Assembly (NCBI RefSeq): GCF_003473485.1
Contig: NC_053046.1
Coordinates: 32,255,332-32,319,331, forward strand
DNA length: 64,000 nucleotides
Direction: 5' to 3'
Source of the DNA: Medicago truncatula
Taxonomy: Eukaryota; Streptophyta; Magnoliopsida; Fabales; Fabaceae
This document shows positions 43,799 through 54,915 of the stretch, piece after piece. Each line of letters opens with the position of its first letter. The stretch's first letter is position 1. Both the position numbers and the translations under genes were made by a program. The notes under the pieces are model-generated. The model did not search any database, had not been told where the DNA came from, and saw only the letters and a list, made by a program, of their open reading frames with translations.

Positions 43799-45005
43799 AG
43801 GTCCACTTCCAGCAGTGTAGTCTTTTCTATCTCAATATTTTATTTGTACTAGATTTTGAATATTACTTATGGTTCATTGGATTGGAATATTCATGAAATA
43901 TTCATGTTCACTGTTGTTGTATGTATTTTAGGTTTAAATATGTATTTCATCCTTATAATTAGAGGTCGTTTAAGGATAAAGTGAGTAACAATTTTGTCCC
44001 TCAAAATCAAAATTTTGTTAAGTTTAGTCTCCTTCAAAAAAGTTAAGTTTAGTCGTTATATAACATCACGTAGCACATTAAATAAAAATGAAGCAATTCA
44101 TTTGTACTCCGTATTACTGTTTATGTCTCAATGATAAAAGTAAAGGTTACACTTTTATTCAATACTCCCTCCATCTCAAAATAAATGTCATTTTTACTAT
44201 TTTTTTGGTCTAAAATAATTTATTATTTTTACAATACTAATACAAAATTATTATTATTTTTCACTAAAATACCCTTATTTATTGTATTTCAATCATCTAA
44301 TTATTCCACTAACTGATAGTTAATAAGTGTGTTTTAGTAAATGAAACACAATTTATTTCTAAAATCAACGTTACTGATCATTTTCTTAATGGCCGTATAA
44401 AATTCAAAAGAAACACCTAATCTGAGATGGATAGAGTAAAAATTAGGAATCACTTTTTCTTTTCCAAATCTTTTCGTCAAAGTAACACCTAGGCGTTTAC
44501 TTAAAAGAAAGTGTATAAAATTTAATTTTGCCCCGTTTATTAATGTTTGTTTGGTTTCATTTTTAGCTCCTCAAAAATAATTTGCTAAAAAAAATTATGC
44601 GTCAAAGTTTTAAAAATAATTTTAAAGGTGTAAAATTAATTTTTGATATATTTAGATATTTTCCAGTGAAATTGATTTTGCATTTAAGATTGATTCCGAC
44701 TTCAACCTAAAATGCAGAGCTTTTTACTTTAAATATGATTTTTTTACTCAAGTTTTTTGTTCAACAAAATTTTATTGATATGTATCCAAAGATAAACTAC
44801 TCAATTTTAACTAAATCAATTTTTAAAAATTGATCATTCAAAATGAACTTTTATCCCAATAGTACCAAACACATTTAGGGAGTAAAATGAAATTGAGAGA
44901 GAAAAAAATTGATGAGAGTGAGAAAAATGTGGAGATGATCCAAATTAAGGAGAAAAACCTTTTGAATGTCCAAGGCAATTGATATGTCTAAATTATTCTA
45001 ATGTC
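43799..45005. other. Intergenic before the PIF deletion derivative
   Basis: Holds a Stowaway MITE and AT-rich DNA. About 43930-44130 has GGTTTAAATATGTATTTC and TTTTGTCCCTCAAAATC, words common at Mutator-type MITE ends, but no complete element could be delimited. Confidence 0.5.
44165..44436. mobile_element. Stowaway (Tc1/mariner) MITE
   Basis: The left end is CTCCCTCCATCTCAAAATAAATG and the right end, in reverse complement, CTCTATCCATCTCAGATTAG. TA flanks it on both sides (44163-44164 and 44437-44438), the Tc1/mariner target. Length 272 bp, non-coding. Confidence 0.88.
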
Positions 45006-45008
45006 TAA

Positions 45009-45713
45009 GACTATGTGCAATGGAATGTTGAATTTGCAATTCAACATGTTGAACCATTGTAGGGGGTTGTTGAATTGGGAAAAATATGAGTTGGAGGAGA
45101 GAGGTGTTGAACTAATTCAACATGTTGAAAGCATGGCCCACATAGACACTTGGCATGTTTTGATTGGATGCTTGGATTTTTATCTTTTTAATAATTTGGA
45201 CTCAATTATTTTATTGCAAATAATTTTTATTTTTATTTTTTATTTTACCAAAATTCGTAATTTTTTTTTCTCTATAAATAGAGACTTGGATCATTTGATT
45301 TGGACACAGAAAAAAAATCAAGTTTTTCACTCTCTTAATCTCATTATTAGCTTTATATTAGCTTTTCTTTTGAAGTTTTAGTCTTTATTTGTTGTATTGC
45401 ATTTTATTTATGTTAAGAAAATAAAAATAAATTTTGTTTTTACAAAAAAAATAAAAATTCTTAAGTGTTTCTTCATTTTAATTTAATTATAATCGATAAT
45501 TGTAATTTTATGTAATTATAAAAACAAAAATATAAAATTAAATAAGAATAAGAAATAAAAGGTGGTGGGGTAGGATGTTGAATGAAAAAACCATTGGAAA
45601 GGTAAAAATTGAATGGGTGTTAAATTAAGAGAGAGAAAATGATGTGAAGTGTTGAGAATTGAAAAAGTGGGTGTTATAAGGTTGTTGAATGTATTTTACC
45701 ATTGTAAATGGTC
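45009..45713 (+). mobile_element. Internally deleted PIF/Harbinger element (705 bp)
   Basis: Ends GACTATGTGCAATGG and CCATTGTAAATGGTC are inverted and flanked by TAA (45006-45008 and 45714-45716). Both ends match the full element at 48577-51170: the promoter part CTCTATAAATAGAGACTTGG with TTGATTTGGACACAGAAAAA, and the 3' part TTGTTGTATTGCATTTTA through TAATTATAATCGATAATT to GGTGGTGGGGTAGG. About 1.78 kb of the full element, from roughly 49060 to 50838 and including the whole transposase frame, is absent. It is a textbook step from autonomous element to MITE. A 126-codon frame at 45001-45381 is chance. Confidence 0.93.
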
Positions 45714-45716
45714 TAA

Positions 45717-46591
45717 ATTCGACTGTTCAGGCGATTGAGATGTCATTGCTTACATCTTGTAGGAGAAACTATCAGGCTAGTTAGTTACATGCAATTGGTC
45801 TTCCACCCATTCACATATTTTAGACAATGTAAACTTTTAATCAACATGAGACGATTTAGCTTCGAGCTTGATATTTAAAATTGTAAAATAAAAATAAAAA
45901 ATTATTTTTGTTGGGCTATCCAAACTTAATAAAACAATCACAATGTCCAAGATGTGTGATCATGTGACGTATGGATCCAATTTAACTTTTCAGGCTACCA
46001 CAATAATTGTGAATCGTGATCACACATGTAGATGTGTTAGTTGGATTTCATATTACTTTTGTCGGGTGCAATATACGAAGTATGGATACATATACGAATG
46101 CTACTAACACATCAAAACTGTTAATAATTTAAAAAAAATCAATCATATAATTTAACGTAATTATACAAACCAGTATTGTGTCATGTCAGATGTAATACAG
46201 AAAAGAGTTATGATACATAAACATCCTTAGGTGACAATACATTCTTCCACACCCACACAAAAATCTGACACGTAGTCACGTGGATCCCGCACAAGCACAC
46301 TTTCTATTTCCTCTTCTCTTCTCTCTTCCTAGTGCATGGGGTGTACAAAGGTGTATGAGAATAAAGGGTGTCTATGTAACATTTTCCTACGGAAAAAGTG
46401 TCTATGCTTCCTAGCTTCATAGTTATAAGACCTTTTGAAGGTACACTTTTACGTTGTTACTCTAGATGGTAAATTCCTTCACTATTACTCAACAATAAAA
46501 TAGTATAATTTTGTCCTTTCTATTCATTTCATACACTTTACATAGACACTTATACTCCAAAATACTCAACATTAACATCACCATCTCCTCC
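45717..46591. other. Upstream region of UGT copy G
   Basis: No gene. Contains the likely promoter of copy G. It is not homologous to the duplicated promoters of copies B, D and E. Confidence 0.55.
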
Positions 46592-48113
46592 ATGGAACCT
46601 CCAAATCCACCTCCACCTCCACCAACCACCACCAGCACCACCCACATAGTAGCCGTACCATACCCAGGTCGAGGCCACATCAACCCAATGATGAACCTAT
46701 GCAAACTCCTCATCTCCAACAACCCCAACATCGTTGTTACCTTTGTTGTCACAGAAGAATGGCTCACCATCATCAACTCCGACTCACCAAAACCAAACAA
46801 CAAAAACATCAAATTTGCCACCATTCCAAACGTAATTCCCTCCGAAGAAGGTCGAGGAAAAGATTTTCTTAATTTTCTCGAAGCTGTTGTGACCAAAATG
46901 GAAGACCCGTTTGAGAAACTACTTGATTCACTTGAGACAGCACCGAATGTGATTATACATGATAGTTATTTGTTTTGGGTTATAAGAGTTGCCAATAAGA
47001 GAAATGTTCCTGTTGCGTCGTTTTGGCCTATGTCGGCGTCGTTTTTTCTTGTTCTTAAACATTATCGTCGTTTGGAGGAACATGGTCATTACCCGGTAAA
47101 TGCTTCAGGTTAGTTACTTTCTTTTTTTTTTTTTTACTAAATTTAAGGTACTTTTCTTTTATTCCTTTATAAACATTTCAAGTGTTTTGTGTGTTGTTTA
47201 AATTGTTGCAACAGAAGTTGGTGACAAACGTGTGGATTACATTCCGGGGAACTCATCAATTCGTCTCCAAGATTTTCCACTTCATGATGCAAGCTTACGC
47301 AGCCGTAGATTGTTAGAGTTAGCTTTGAATAACATGCCATGGATGAAGAAAGCACAATATCTATTATTCCCTTCCATATATGAAATTGAGCCTCAAGCAA
47401 TTGATGTTTTAAGAGAAGAATTTTCTATACCAATTTACACAATTGGACCTACCATACCTTATTTTAGTCACAACCAAATTGCCTCTCTAAGCACCAATCA
47501 AGATGTTGAACTTGATTATATAAATTGGCTAGATAATCAACCCATTGGTTCTGTTCTATATGTCTCACAAGGGAGTTTTCTTACAGTTTCAAGCGAACAG
47601 ATCGATGAAATTGCGAATGGTTTGTGCGAAAGTGGTGTTAGATTCTTGTGGATAATGCGAGGAGAAAGTTCTAAGTGGAAAGATATTTGTGGGGAAAAAG
47701 GGTTTGTTTTGCCATGGTGTGACCAATTGAGAGTGTTGATGCATAGTGCTATAGGTGGTTTTTGGTCACATTGTGGGTGGAATTCAACTAGAGAAGGTTT
47801 GTTTTGTGGTGTGCCTTTTCTTACATCTCCAATAATGATGGATCAACCTTTGAATAGTAAGTATATAGTTGAGGATTGGAAGGTTGGGTGGAGAGTGGAA
47901 AAGAAGGTTAAAGATGATGTTTTGATAAGAAGAGATGAAATTGCTAGGCTTGTTAGAAGATTTATGGATTTGGGTGATGATGAAGTGAAGGAAATGAGGA
48001 AAAGAGCAAGAGAGCTTCAACAAATATGCCAAAGTGCTATTGCAAGTGGAGGGTCATCCGAAAATAATATGAAAGCCTTTCTTGGTAATATATTACATGG
48101 ATCCAAACAATAG
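46592..48113 (+). CDS. UGT87A-type UDP-glycosyltransferase (copy G, divergent)
   Basis: Model: join(46592..47108, 47215..48113), 471 residues, phase-1 intron of 106 bp, the shortest in the array. The ATG before MEPPNPPPPPP is chosen by comparison with other copies; an earlier in-frame ATG at 46511 would add 27 residues of no family likeness. A proline run precedes the core. Catalytic His29 (GRGHINPMM) and Asp124 (IIHDSYLFW) are present. PSPG, residues 340-383, reads WCDQLRVLMHSA, NSTREGL and MMDQ, with the donor Glu kept. Exon 2 begins EVGDKRVDYIPGNS, the long ancestral junction form. It is the intact relative of pseudogene F and probably near the ancestral state of the array. It lies between two PIF/Harbinger relatives. 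Confidence 0.93.
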
Positions 48114-48573
48114 AGTAAACTATATTGTATTATTTTAATCCTCCCTTATAGTATCTTAGCTTCTACTTAGAATTCATTTTCTAGTTCATCATTAGAGTTT
48201 GTCATTGTGCAAAACAAGTATTTCAACAAGTAATGGTTCGTTCTATAAATATATGAGATAAATAATTGAGTTCATTCTATTCGGAGTTCTAAGGAGTTTA
48301 TATCTTGAAGTGAAAATTGAATGTTGCATTAAAATGTATGTAAATCTGTTAGATGGACAGACACGATGATAGACCAATCTTCTTTTGTAGCTAGTAAATC
48401 CATAAATGGAAATATTTGCAAGGGTAATTCTTCAAGATTAAAGGCTTTCGAATTAAGATGTGATGCTTCTGGAGGGATCTTGGGAAGAGACTTCGGCATG
48501 TTCATCCTCTAAACCTTCATCTTTCTTGGACTGTGAAGGGGATTTGATAGTTAAAATAGTTTGGGGTAAGAGA
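48114..48573. other. 3' flank of copy G
   Basis: AT-rich, no gene. A motif TTCTGGAGGGATCTTGGGAAG near 48470 recalls the RNase H part of LINEs but is too short to call. Confidence 0.5.
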
Positions 48574-48576
48574 TAA

Positions 48577-51170
48577 GACCATATGCAATGGCCAATTTAA
48601 TGAAGCATTCAACACCAATTTCCTTTGCAATGGTGTGTTTTATGTGTGTTGAATGAGGGAAGAGAAGAGAGAGAAGGTGAATCCATTAAACACAATTTAA
48701 ATCTGCCCGGCCGGACACGTGGCGACGCGTGATTGGGAAAAAATTGGCGCGTGCGTTACACGCGCAGACAAGGCGCGTGACGCGTCAGACGTGCGGAGAG
48801 AGAAAGATTTTTTGGATAGATAGTGACACGTGGCACGTTTTAATTGGCTGTCCGGATTCTTATCATTTTAATAATTTGACCTCAATTATTTCGTTGTAAA
48901 TTAATTTAAAAAAAAAAAAAATTACCAAAATTCATGATTTTTTTTCCTCTATAAATAGAGACTTGGATCATTTGATTTGGACACAGAAAAAAAAACCAAA
49001 TTTTTCACTATCTTCATCTTATTATTATCTTTCTATTAGCAAACTAAGTGAAGTTTTAATCTTATTTTTTGTGAAATGGATCCCAATAATAACCATTTCA
49101 ACACCCAAAATTTTTCTAATTACCCATATAACTACGAAAATCCCAACAATTATCCAAATCCAAATCAATTTTATAACCAACGTCCTCAAAACATACATCA
49201 AAACGTACCTAATTTTGGTTTTTCACCAAATTTCAACCAGTCATCCTCTGTTCCAAACTTTCATCCATATTATGGATCTATGATGAGATATCCATCTCAA
49301 ACACCCCCGTTTAATGGTTATATGCCAATGGGGAATGAAAATTTTCCTAGTGTTGATGCAAACCAATATCCTGAATTTTCAACACAAATAACTCCTGGTG
49401 GCATGGCAGTTGCTGATGAAGTCACTCCAGAAGATTCAACTCCTAAGAGCAAGAGAAGTAAGGAACCAGCATGGAACACTCAACAAAATTTGGTTCTAAT
49501 TAGTGCATGGATTAAATATGGAACAAGCAGTGTTGTCGGGAGAAACCAGAGAGGAGAAACATATTGGGGTAAAATTGCTGAGTATTGTAATGAGTATTGC
49601 TCATTCGATTCTCCCCGCGATCTAGTTGCCTGCCGAAACCGTTTTAATTATATGAGCAAAATAATAAATAAATGGATTGGTGCTTATGAAAGCGCTAAGC
49701 GTATGCAAAAACATGTCTTCCTTCGAATCGTTGGAGACCTTTCAAGTAGTGATAACTACTTCACCCAGCGAGTTGATGCCGCCAACAAAGAAGGTATATC
49801 ACCGTTAGCAAAATGTACCACAGCAATGCGAATGTTAGCATATGGTGTGGCAGCAGATGCGGTAGATGAATACATAAAAATAGGAGGTACTACAGCATTG
49901 GAGTGCTTACGTAGATTCTGTAAAGGAATCATACGACTGTATGAGCAAGTGTATCTGAGAGCACCAACCCAAGATGACCTTCAAAGAATACTACATGTTA
50001 GTGAAATGCGGGGGTTCCCAGGGATGATCGGGAGTATTGACTGCATGCACTGGGAGTGGAAAAATTGTCCTAAAGCATGGGAAGGTCAATTCACCAGGGG
50101 GGATAAGGGAACCACCACAGTTATTCTTGAAGCAGTTGCATCTCATGATCTATGGATCTGGCATGCCTTTTTTGGATGTCCGGGAACGTTGAACGATATA
50201 AACGTTCTAGACCGGTCACCAGTGTTCGATGATGTGGAACAGGGAAAGACTCCAAGGGTGAATTACTTTGTGAATCAACGTCCATATAATATGACATACT
50301 ATCTAGCTGATGGTATCTACCCTTCTTACCCAACTTTCGTCAAATCAATTAGGCTTCCTCAAAGTGAACCCGATAAGTTATTTGCAAAACATCAAGAGAG
50401 CTGTCGGAAGGACATCGAACGTGCTTTTGGAGTGCTTCAAGCTCGATTTAAAATCATCCGTGAACCAGCTCGCTTGTGGGACATAGCTGATTTGGGTATA
50501 ATCATGAGGTCATGCATCATATTACATAATATGATTGTTGAGGATGAACGAGATACATATGCTCAACGTTGGACCGATTTTGAGCAATCTGAGGGAAGTG
50601 GATCTAGTACACAGCAACCATACTCGACCGAGGTGTTACCCACTTTTGCAAATCATGTGCGTGCTAGATCCGAGTTGCGTGATCCAAATGTTCATCACGA
50701 ATTGCAAGCAGATCTAGTGAAGCACATATGGACAAAATTTGGAATGTTTCATGATTGAAGATGATTTGTATTGTACTAAATAAATTATTTGTGTGCTTGT
50801 TTGTTGTCTTGCATTTTAAGCTATTTGTGTGTTGTGTGCTTAGTTTGTTGTATTGCATTTTAAGTTAAGAAAATATAAATAAATTATTTAAATAAATTTT
50901 GTTTTTACAAAAAAAAAAATTAAGTGTATCTTTATTTTAATTTAATTATAATCGATAATTTTAATTTTATGTAATTATAAAAACAAAAATATAAATTAAA
51001 TAAAGAATAAGAAATAAAAGGTGGTGGGGTAGGGTGTTGAATGAAAAAACCATTGGAGAGGTAAAAATTGAATGAGTGTTGAATTAAGAGAGAGAAAATG
51101 ATGTGGAGTGTTGGGAATTGAAAAAGTGGGTGTTGAATGATATTATTGTGTTGAACCATTGTACATGGTC
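48577..51170 (+). mobile_element. Apparently complete PIF/Harbinger transposon
   Basis: Inverted ends GACCATATGCAATGG and CCATTGTACATGGTC are flanked by TAA on both sides (48574-48576, 51171-51173). Subterminal sequence repeats AATTCAACACC / GGGTGTTGAATG words, likely transposase sites. A TATA box CTCTATAAATAGAG is at about 48946-48959. One long intact ORF (49076-50758) is inside. Length 2594 bp. Nothing visible rules out activity. A deleted sister is at 45009-45713. Confidence 0.93.
49076..50758 (+). CDS. Harbinger transposase fused to a SANT/Myb-like domain
   Basis: A single 560-residue ORF. Residues 1-130 are Asn/Pro/Tyr/Gln-rich. About 131-211 is a SANT/Myb-like (trihelix) domain of the type normally encoded by the separate ORF1 of PIF/Harbinger elements (AWNTQQNLVLISAWIKYGTS, YWGKIAEYCNEYC, CRNRFNYMSKIINKWIGAYE, SAKRMQ). 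From about 213 the Harbinger transposase begins abruptly (HVFLRIVGDLSSSDNYFTQR, CTTAMRMLAYGVAADAVDEY). Its DDE triad is visible: D322 (GSIDCMHWEW), D412 (YLADGIYP) and E448 (RKDIERAFGVLQARFKI). The usual stretch after SAKRMQ and the usual transposase N-terminus are both missing at the junction, consistent with an in-frame deletion that fused two genes. No stops are present. Start ATG follows the TATA box by about 120 bp. Such proteins act in the nucleus to bind and cut TIRs. Confidence 0.92.
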   Translation: MDPNNNHFNTQNFSNYPYNYENPNNYPNPNQFYNQRPQNIHQNVPNFGFSPNFNQSSSVPNFHPYYGSMMRYPSQTPPFNGYMPMGNENFPSVDANQYPEFSTQITPGGMAVADEVTPEDSTPKSKRSKEPAWNTQQNLVLISAWIKYGTSSVVGRNQRGETYWGKIAEYCNEYCSFDSPRDLVACRNRFNYMSKIINKWIGAYESAKRMQKHVFLRIVGDLSSSDNYFTQRVDAANKEGISPLAKCTTAMRMLAYGVAADAVDEYIKIGGTTALECLRRFCKGIIRLYEQVYLRAPTQDDLQRILHVSEMRGFPGMIGSIDCMHWEWKNCPKAWEGQFTRGDKGTTTVILEAVASHDLWIWHAFFGCPGTLNDINVLDRSPVFDDVEQGKTPRVNYFVNQRPYNMTYYLADGIYPSYPTFVKSIRLPQSEPDKLFAKHQESCRKDIERAFGVLQARFKIIREPARLWDIADLGIIMRSCIILHNMIVEDERDTYAQRWTDFEQSEGSGSSTQQPYSTEVLPTFANHVRARSELRDPNVHHELQADLVKHIWTKFGMFHD

Positions 51171-51296
51171 TAAGAAGGTGGAGATCCCATGTTTAAAATC
51201 GGACGAAGAAGTAAATATTAATCCAACAATAGAGATTAATCATTCGAGATGAGTAAGACCGCAATAGGGACAAAATTTTCTCTCAAGAGATTACAC

Positions 51297-51634
51297 ATTA
51301 GTCCCCTTATCTATAATTTTACAATGTTAGCCCTCCATTTTAAAATTTTAGATCAACTTATAATTTTGACCATCAAATTTGATGACGTGACAATATATTG
51401 TGTGATATGAAATGAATGGCTAATTGTTGAGAATCTTAAAAAATGAAGTGTTAAATTGAGTGTTAGCCAAGCATACAAAACCAAAAGAATATGAATTGAA
51501 ATGACACATACAGGGTTGTCAATGAACAATTTATTGTCACATCATCAAATATTATGATCAAAATCATAGACAGGTAAAAAAAAATGAAATCGAGAACCAA
51601 AATTACATAATTAGAACTAGGGGCACAAAAATAG
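51297..51634. mobile_element. Long-TIR MITE, ~340 bp
   Basis: ATAATTTTGACCATCAAATT then TGATGACGTGACAATA near 51360 is complementary to TATTGTCACATCATCAAATA then TTATGATCAAAATCATA near 51530. The outer parts (TTAGTCCCCTTATCTATAATTTTAC against the reverse of AAAATTACATAATTAGAACTAGGGGC) also pair. Target duplication not resolved. Confidence 0.55.
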
Positions 51635-51635
51635 C

Positions 51636-51745
51636 GTGAACATGATTGAGTTGGTAGGACATTGTATTATATATGCATGGGTCGGAGGTTCAAACTCTAA
51701 ATCCCCACTTATTCACCTTAAAGGTGAAATTCTAACCTATTTAAA
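51636..51745 (+). repeat. SINE-like tRNA-related repeat
   Basis: GATTGAGTTGGTAGGACATTG resembles an A-box region and GGAGGTTCAAACTC a B box, followed by CCCCACTTATTCACCTTAAA. Same family as 41340-41460. Confidence 0.6.
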
Positions 51746-52674
51746 GCCTTGCTCGACCCAACTCGTTTAATAAGAAGGCTAAGCTCAGGTTTATAATAAA
51801 GTTTGTTTAATTAAATAGGCTAGGCTAAATCTTACAAAAAAAAACCTAAAAAGTCTATCAGGCTGGCATATTAAGCTTAATATTGTTGAACTTTTTTTTA
51901 TTATAAACTCATGCCTTTATATGGTTTGGTTATTTAGTGGCAAGTATATTGGTGTGATTATACTTTCGTAAGATTTCGTTATTTAGTAGCAGATATATTC
52001 ATGTGTTTTAAGCCTTCATAAGAGTTGACTTATTTAGTAGTAGAATTATAGGTGTGGTCAAGCTTTAGTGTAAAATAGACTTTTAAATAGGCTTTCAAGC
52101 TTTATCTAACATTTAAAAATGTTAGGTCACGCCTTACAAATAAGTCTATGACAAATAATAAATTAATCTTAAACCTATACTTTTAAAGTAGGTCAGACTT
52201 AGGTCATATAGAGTCCGGTCTGACCTAACTCATTTCCACCCCTAAGATTCATACATCACATTATGTTATCACTTTTTTTAAGGAATACATTACGTTATAA
52301 ATTTTATTAAAATACTTAAAATTAAAAATCAATCATGCTTTTTTTTTTGGTACAATGCTTTTTTTTATAAATTACTTTAATTTCTTATTAAATTAATATT
52401 AAGGTTTACGTTTGATTGTAGTCGTTGGTCAAAAAAAAAAGTTTGATTGTAGTCGTTATACGGTTTTTGGTTTTAGTCTAATTAATCTTCTTATTTAGAC
52501 TAGCGTTCAGAAAAATTTGTTTGATAAAGCAATTAAAATTCATCCACTAATTTTAATTCAACTAACAAAAATATTGAAGTTTTTAGATAAAACATTGTGA
52601 AGGTGGCAAAAGTCGGTCCATTACCAATAATCCTACAACCAAATGCTTTGTTGAGAATCTCTCCGTGCGTATGA

Positions 52675-52840
52675 CAAACCTATTTTCTATCCCATGAACT
52701 TACCTCGATGGATAGGGATATTGCATATTATATGTATGAGTTGAGGTTTGAACTTGAACACCTCACTTCTCCATATTTAAATGAAATGTGTGAGTTCTAG
52801 CCTTTTAGACTACTTGATAAAAAAAAAAAAACCCAATTTT
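52675..52840 (+). repeat. SINE-like tRNA-related repeat with A tail
   Basis: CTCGATGGATAGGGATATTG, GAGGTTTGAACTTG (B-box-like), CACCTCACTTCTCC and TTCTAGCCTTTTAGACTACTTGA end in an A tract. A partial second end (TTCTAGCCACCAGGCTACTT plus A tract) follows at 52862-52900, as if the 3' part were tandemly repeated. Confidence 0.6.
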
Positions 52841-53454
52841 TTCCTTAAAAATAAAGTGTGATTTCTAGCCACCAGGCTACTTAAAAAAAAGAAAAAAAAA
52901 ACCTATTTTCTTCCTTAAAAATAAAACTATTTTCTCTCTTTTTTTTTTTTTTTTTTTTGTGAACACTATTTTCTCTTTTTTAATATAGTAGAAATCAATA
53001 CAATGACGTCTATATATATGAACTCACTAGGTCTCTCACCATTATGCTCCTGGTCGCACAATTCTTGCTGGTTTGTCTTTTTCTTGTTCCATATTTTGGT
53101 TTTGGTTTCGTCTCTTTAGTAGTGCTCATGTTGTTTTTGTTTTTTGTTTTTTCTTTTCCCATAGTCATATTGACACAGTGCCTTAATTTTACCTTATGTA
53201 ATGTAGTTGGTTCTCGTTTATTTTGCCTTAATATTGAAACTCAAGTTGTAGTGCCTTAATTCAATACATATTGAAACGAGAAACCAACAAAATAAATATA
53301 TGTTTTGGCTGGTTTGTCTTTTTTTTTTTTTTTTTTCCTTCCTTCGAGTCAAATAGTCTTAGTCTAGTACGTGAATCCCACACATTAAGTGTCGAGAAGT
53401 GGAGAATTATATGTTCGAACTTATGTTTGACAGAGATATCACATTAGTCGCTTT

Positions 53455-53960
53455 AAAACACAAAACATTACTTGCCAAATTATTAATGAGAAATACATTG
53501 CACCTCCCATCATAATCAGTGTTGAAGTTATGAAACCAACTTCCTTCCTTCACGAATCATGAGCTAGCCATGTGAATTCTCACATCACAACAAACTCATT
53601 GCCATGAAGATCTTCCTCAATATATTTGATAGTTGAGTCATCCACTTGACCCATCACAACAAAATCATTGCTATATTTGATAGTTGATTCATCCATTTGA
53701 CCCCACCCAACTTCATATAATGTTACCCTCTATTGGATTCTCAAACATCTCATGTTTTTGCCATATAAAATTCTTACATCTTCATAATGAAGAGAATTTT
53801 GTATATCCGCATCTCATAATTTTTTGCAGTTCTCCATCTTTCTCATACATTTTTGTTTACATCTTTCTCATACTTTACCTTTTTTTTTGGAGAGGACTTT
53901 ACCTAATTTCTTTCTCTTAATTTTCCCACTCTTTTACATATATTTTCTCTTGCTCTTTTT
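53455..53960 (+). repeat. Dispersed repeat, second copy, internally duplicated
   Basis: Matches 20030-20320 in the same orientation. It contains an extra ~60-bp tandem repeat (ATATTTGATAGTTGA.TCATCCA.TTGACCC at about 53623 and 53671) and another insertion near 53780-53870. Confidence 0.7.
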
Positions 53961-54017
53961 TGTACACAACTCTTAAATTTGTACACGCTTAATTTTTCTA
54001 CATTAATTCATTCAAAA

Positions 54018-54055
54018 TATCTCTCTCTCTCTCTCTCTCTCGTCTCTCTCTCTCT
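54018..54055. repeat. (CT)n microsatellite
   Basis: About 18 CT units with one interrupting G. Confidence 0.9.
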
Positions 54056-54839
54056 AATAATATGGATGTACAAAAATAATTTTCATTTTTTGTTAAATAT
54101 TTGAAGTACTTCATTAAAGAAAGAAACCTTTAGTACCCACAAAACAAATTGGGCATGCCACGCATGTTGAGTGCGGTCTTTCCAACCACACAAGTGGATC
54201 ATGCATCTTGTTCCTACCTCTATAGAATTTGTATAAAGAGTGGTTTTACATTGAAATCCTTAGGTGGATGTACCACCCTTCTACCACCCCACATGTGACA
54301 TTTTTAATATTAATTATAATGGAATGATAATTTTGTCATTGAGTATTCTTACCCTCTCACCAGTCCCACTCCCATCGGTCAAACCACCCACCACCACCAT
54401 CCGCCGTATTCAACCTCAATTTTCACCTCCACCACCACTCCCACCCTCAGATCTAACATCCTCCGTCCACCACCCTCAACCTATCATCAACAATGTCGCC
54501 ACCGTTTCCAACTACGGCAGTTACCAAACCTATCTCCCATGTCGTCAACTTCACTTACCTATCTCCCATGTAATTCTATTGGTTTATTTATTAGACAAGA
54601 AGAAGAAAAAAAAACATCATAAAAAAGGGAGAGAAAAAAGAAGTCAAGACCATAGAAACCAAGTTTTACAAAACAAACAATGGGGTGGGACAAAAATGAG
54701 TCACGACTCATTTTCATTAGTTTCTGTTTTAAAAAATAAACACATATACAAACACAATGAAAAAGCTAGAGAAAGGAATTAAGAAATTTAATGGTTGCCA
54801 TTCTAGATATATTGAGAAAAAGCTAGAGAAAAGAATTAA

Positions 54840-54844
<5 letters not shown>

Positions 54845-54913
<69 letters not shown>
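54845..54913. repeat. (TA)n microsatellite at left end of MULE
   Basis: About 34 TA units directly next to the left inverted repeat of the MULE. Confidence 0.95.

Positions 54914-54915
<2 letters not shown>

Larger units (their letters stand above)
51174..54844. other. Repeat-rich intergenic region, no supported gene
   Basis: Contains a long-TIR MITE, SINE-like repeats, a hAT-like GGGGTGGAAATGAG remnant (about 51735-52250), the second copy of the 20-kb repeat and a (CT)n tract. A Pro-rich frame at 54264-54782 over CCACCACC-type sequence has no recognisable domain; it may be captured gene DNA. Confidence 0.55.

Noticed and set aside
45001-45381. 126-codon frame overlapping the small Harbinger element
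   Set aside because: It covers the TIR and non-coding leader of a deletion derivative; the matching part of the full element is not coding.
54264-54782. Pro-rich 172-codon frame
   Set aside because: Simple CCACCACC-type composition, no domain and a Lys-rich unrelated tail; not convincing as a gene.
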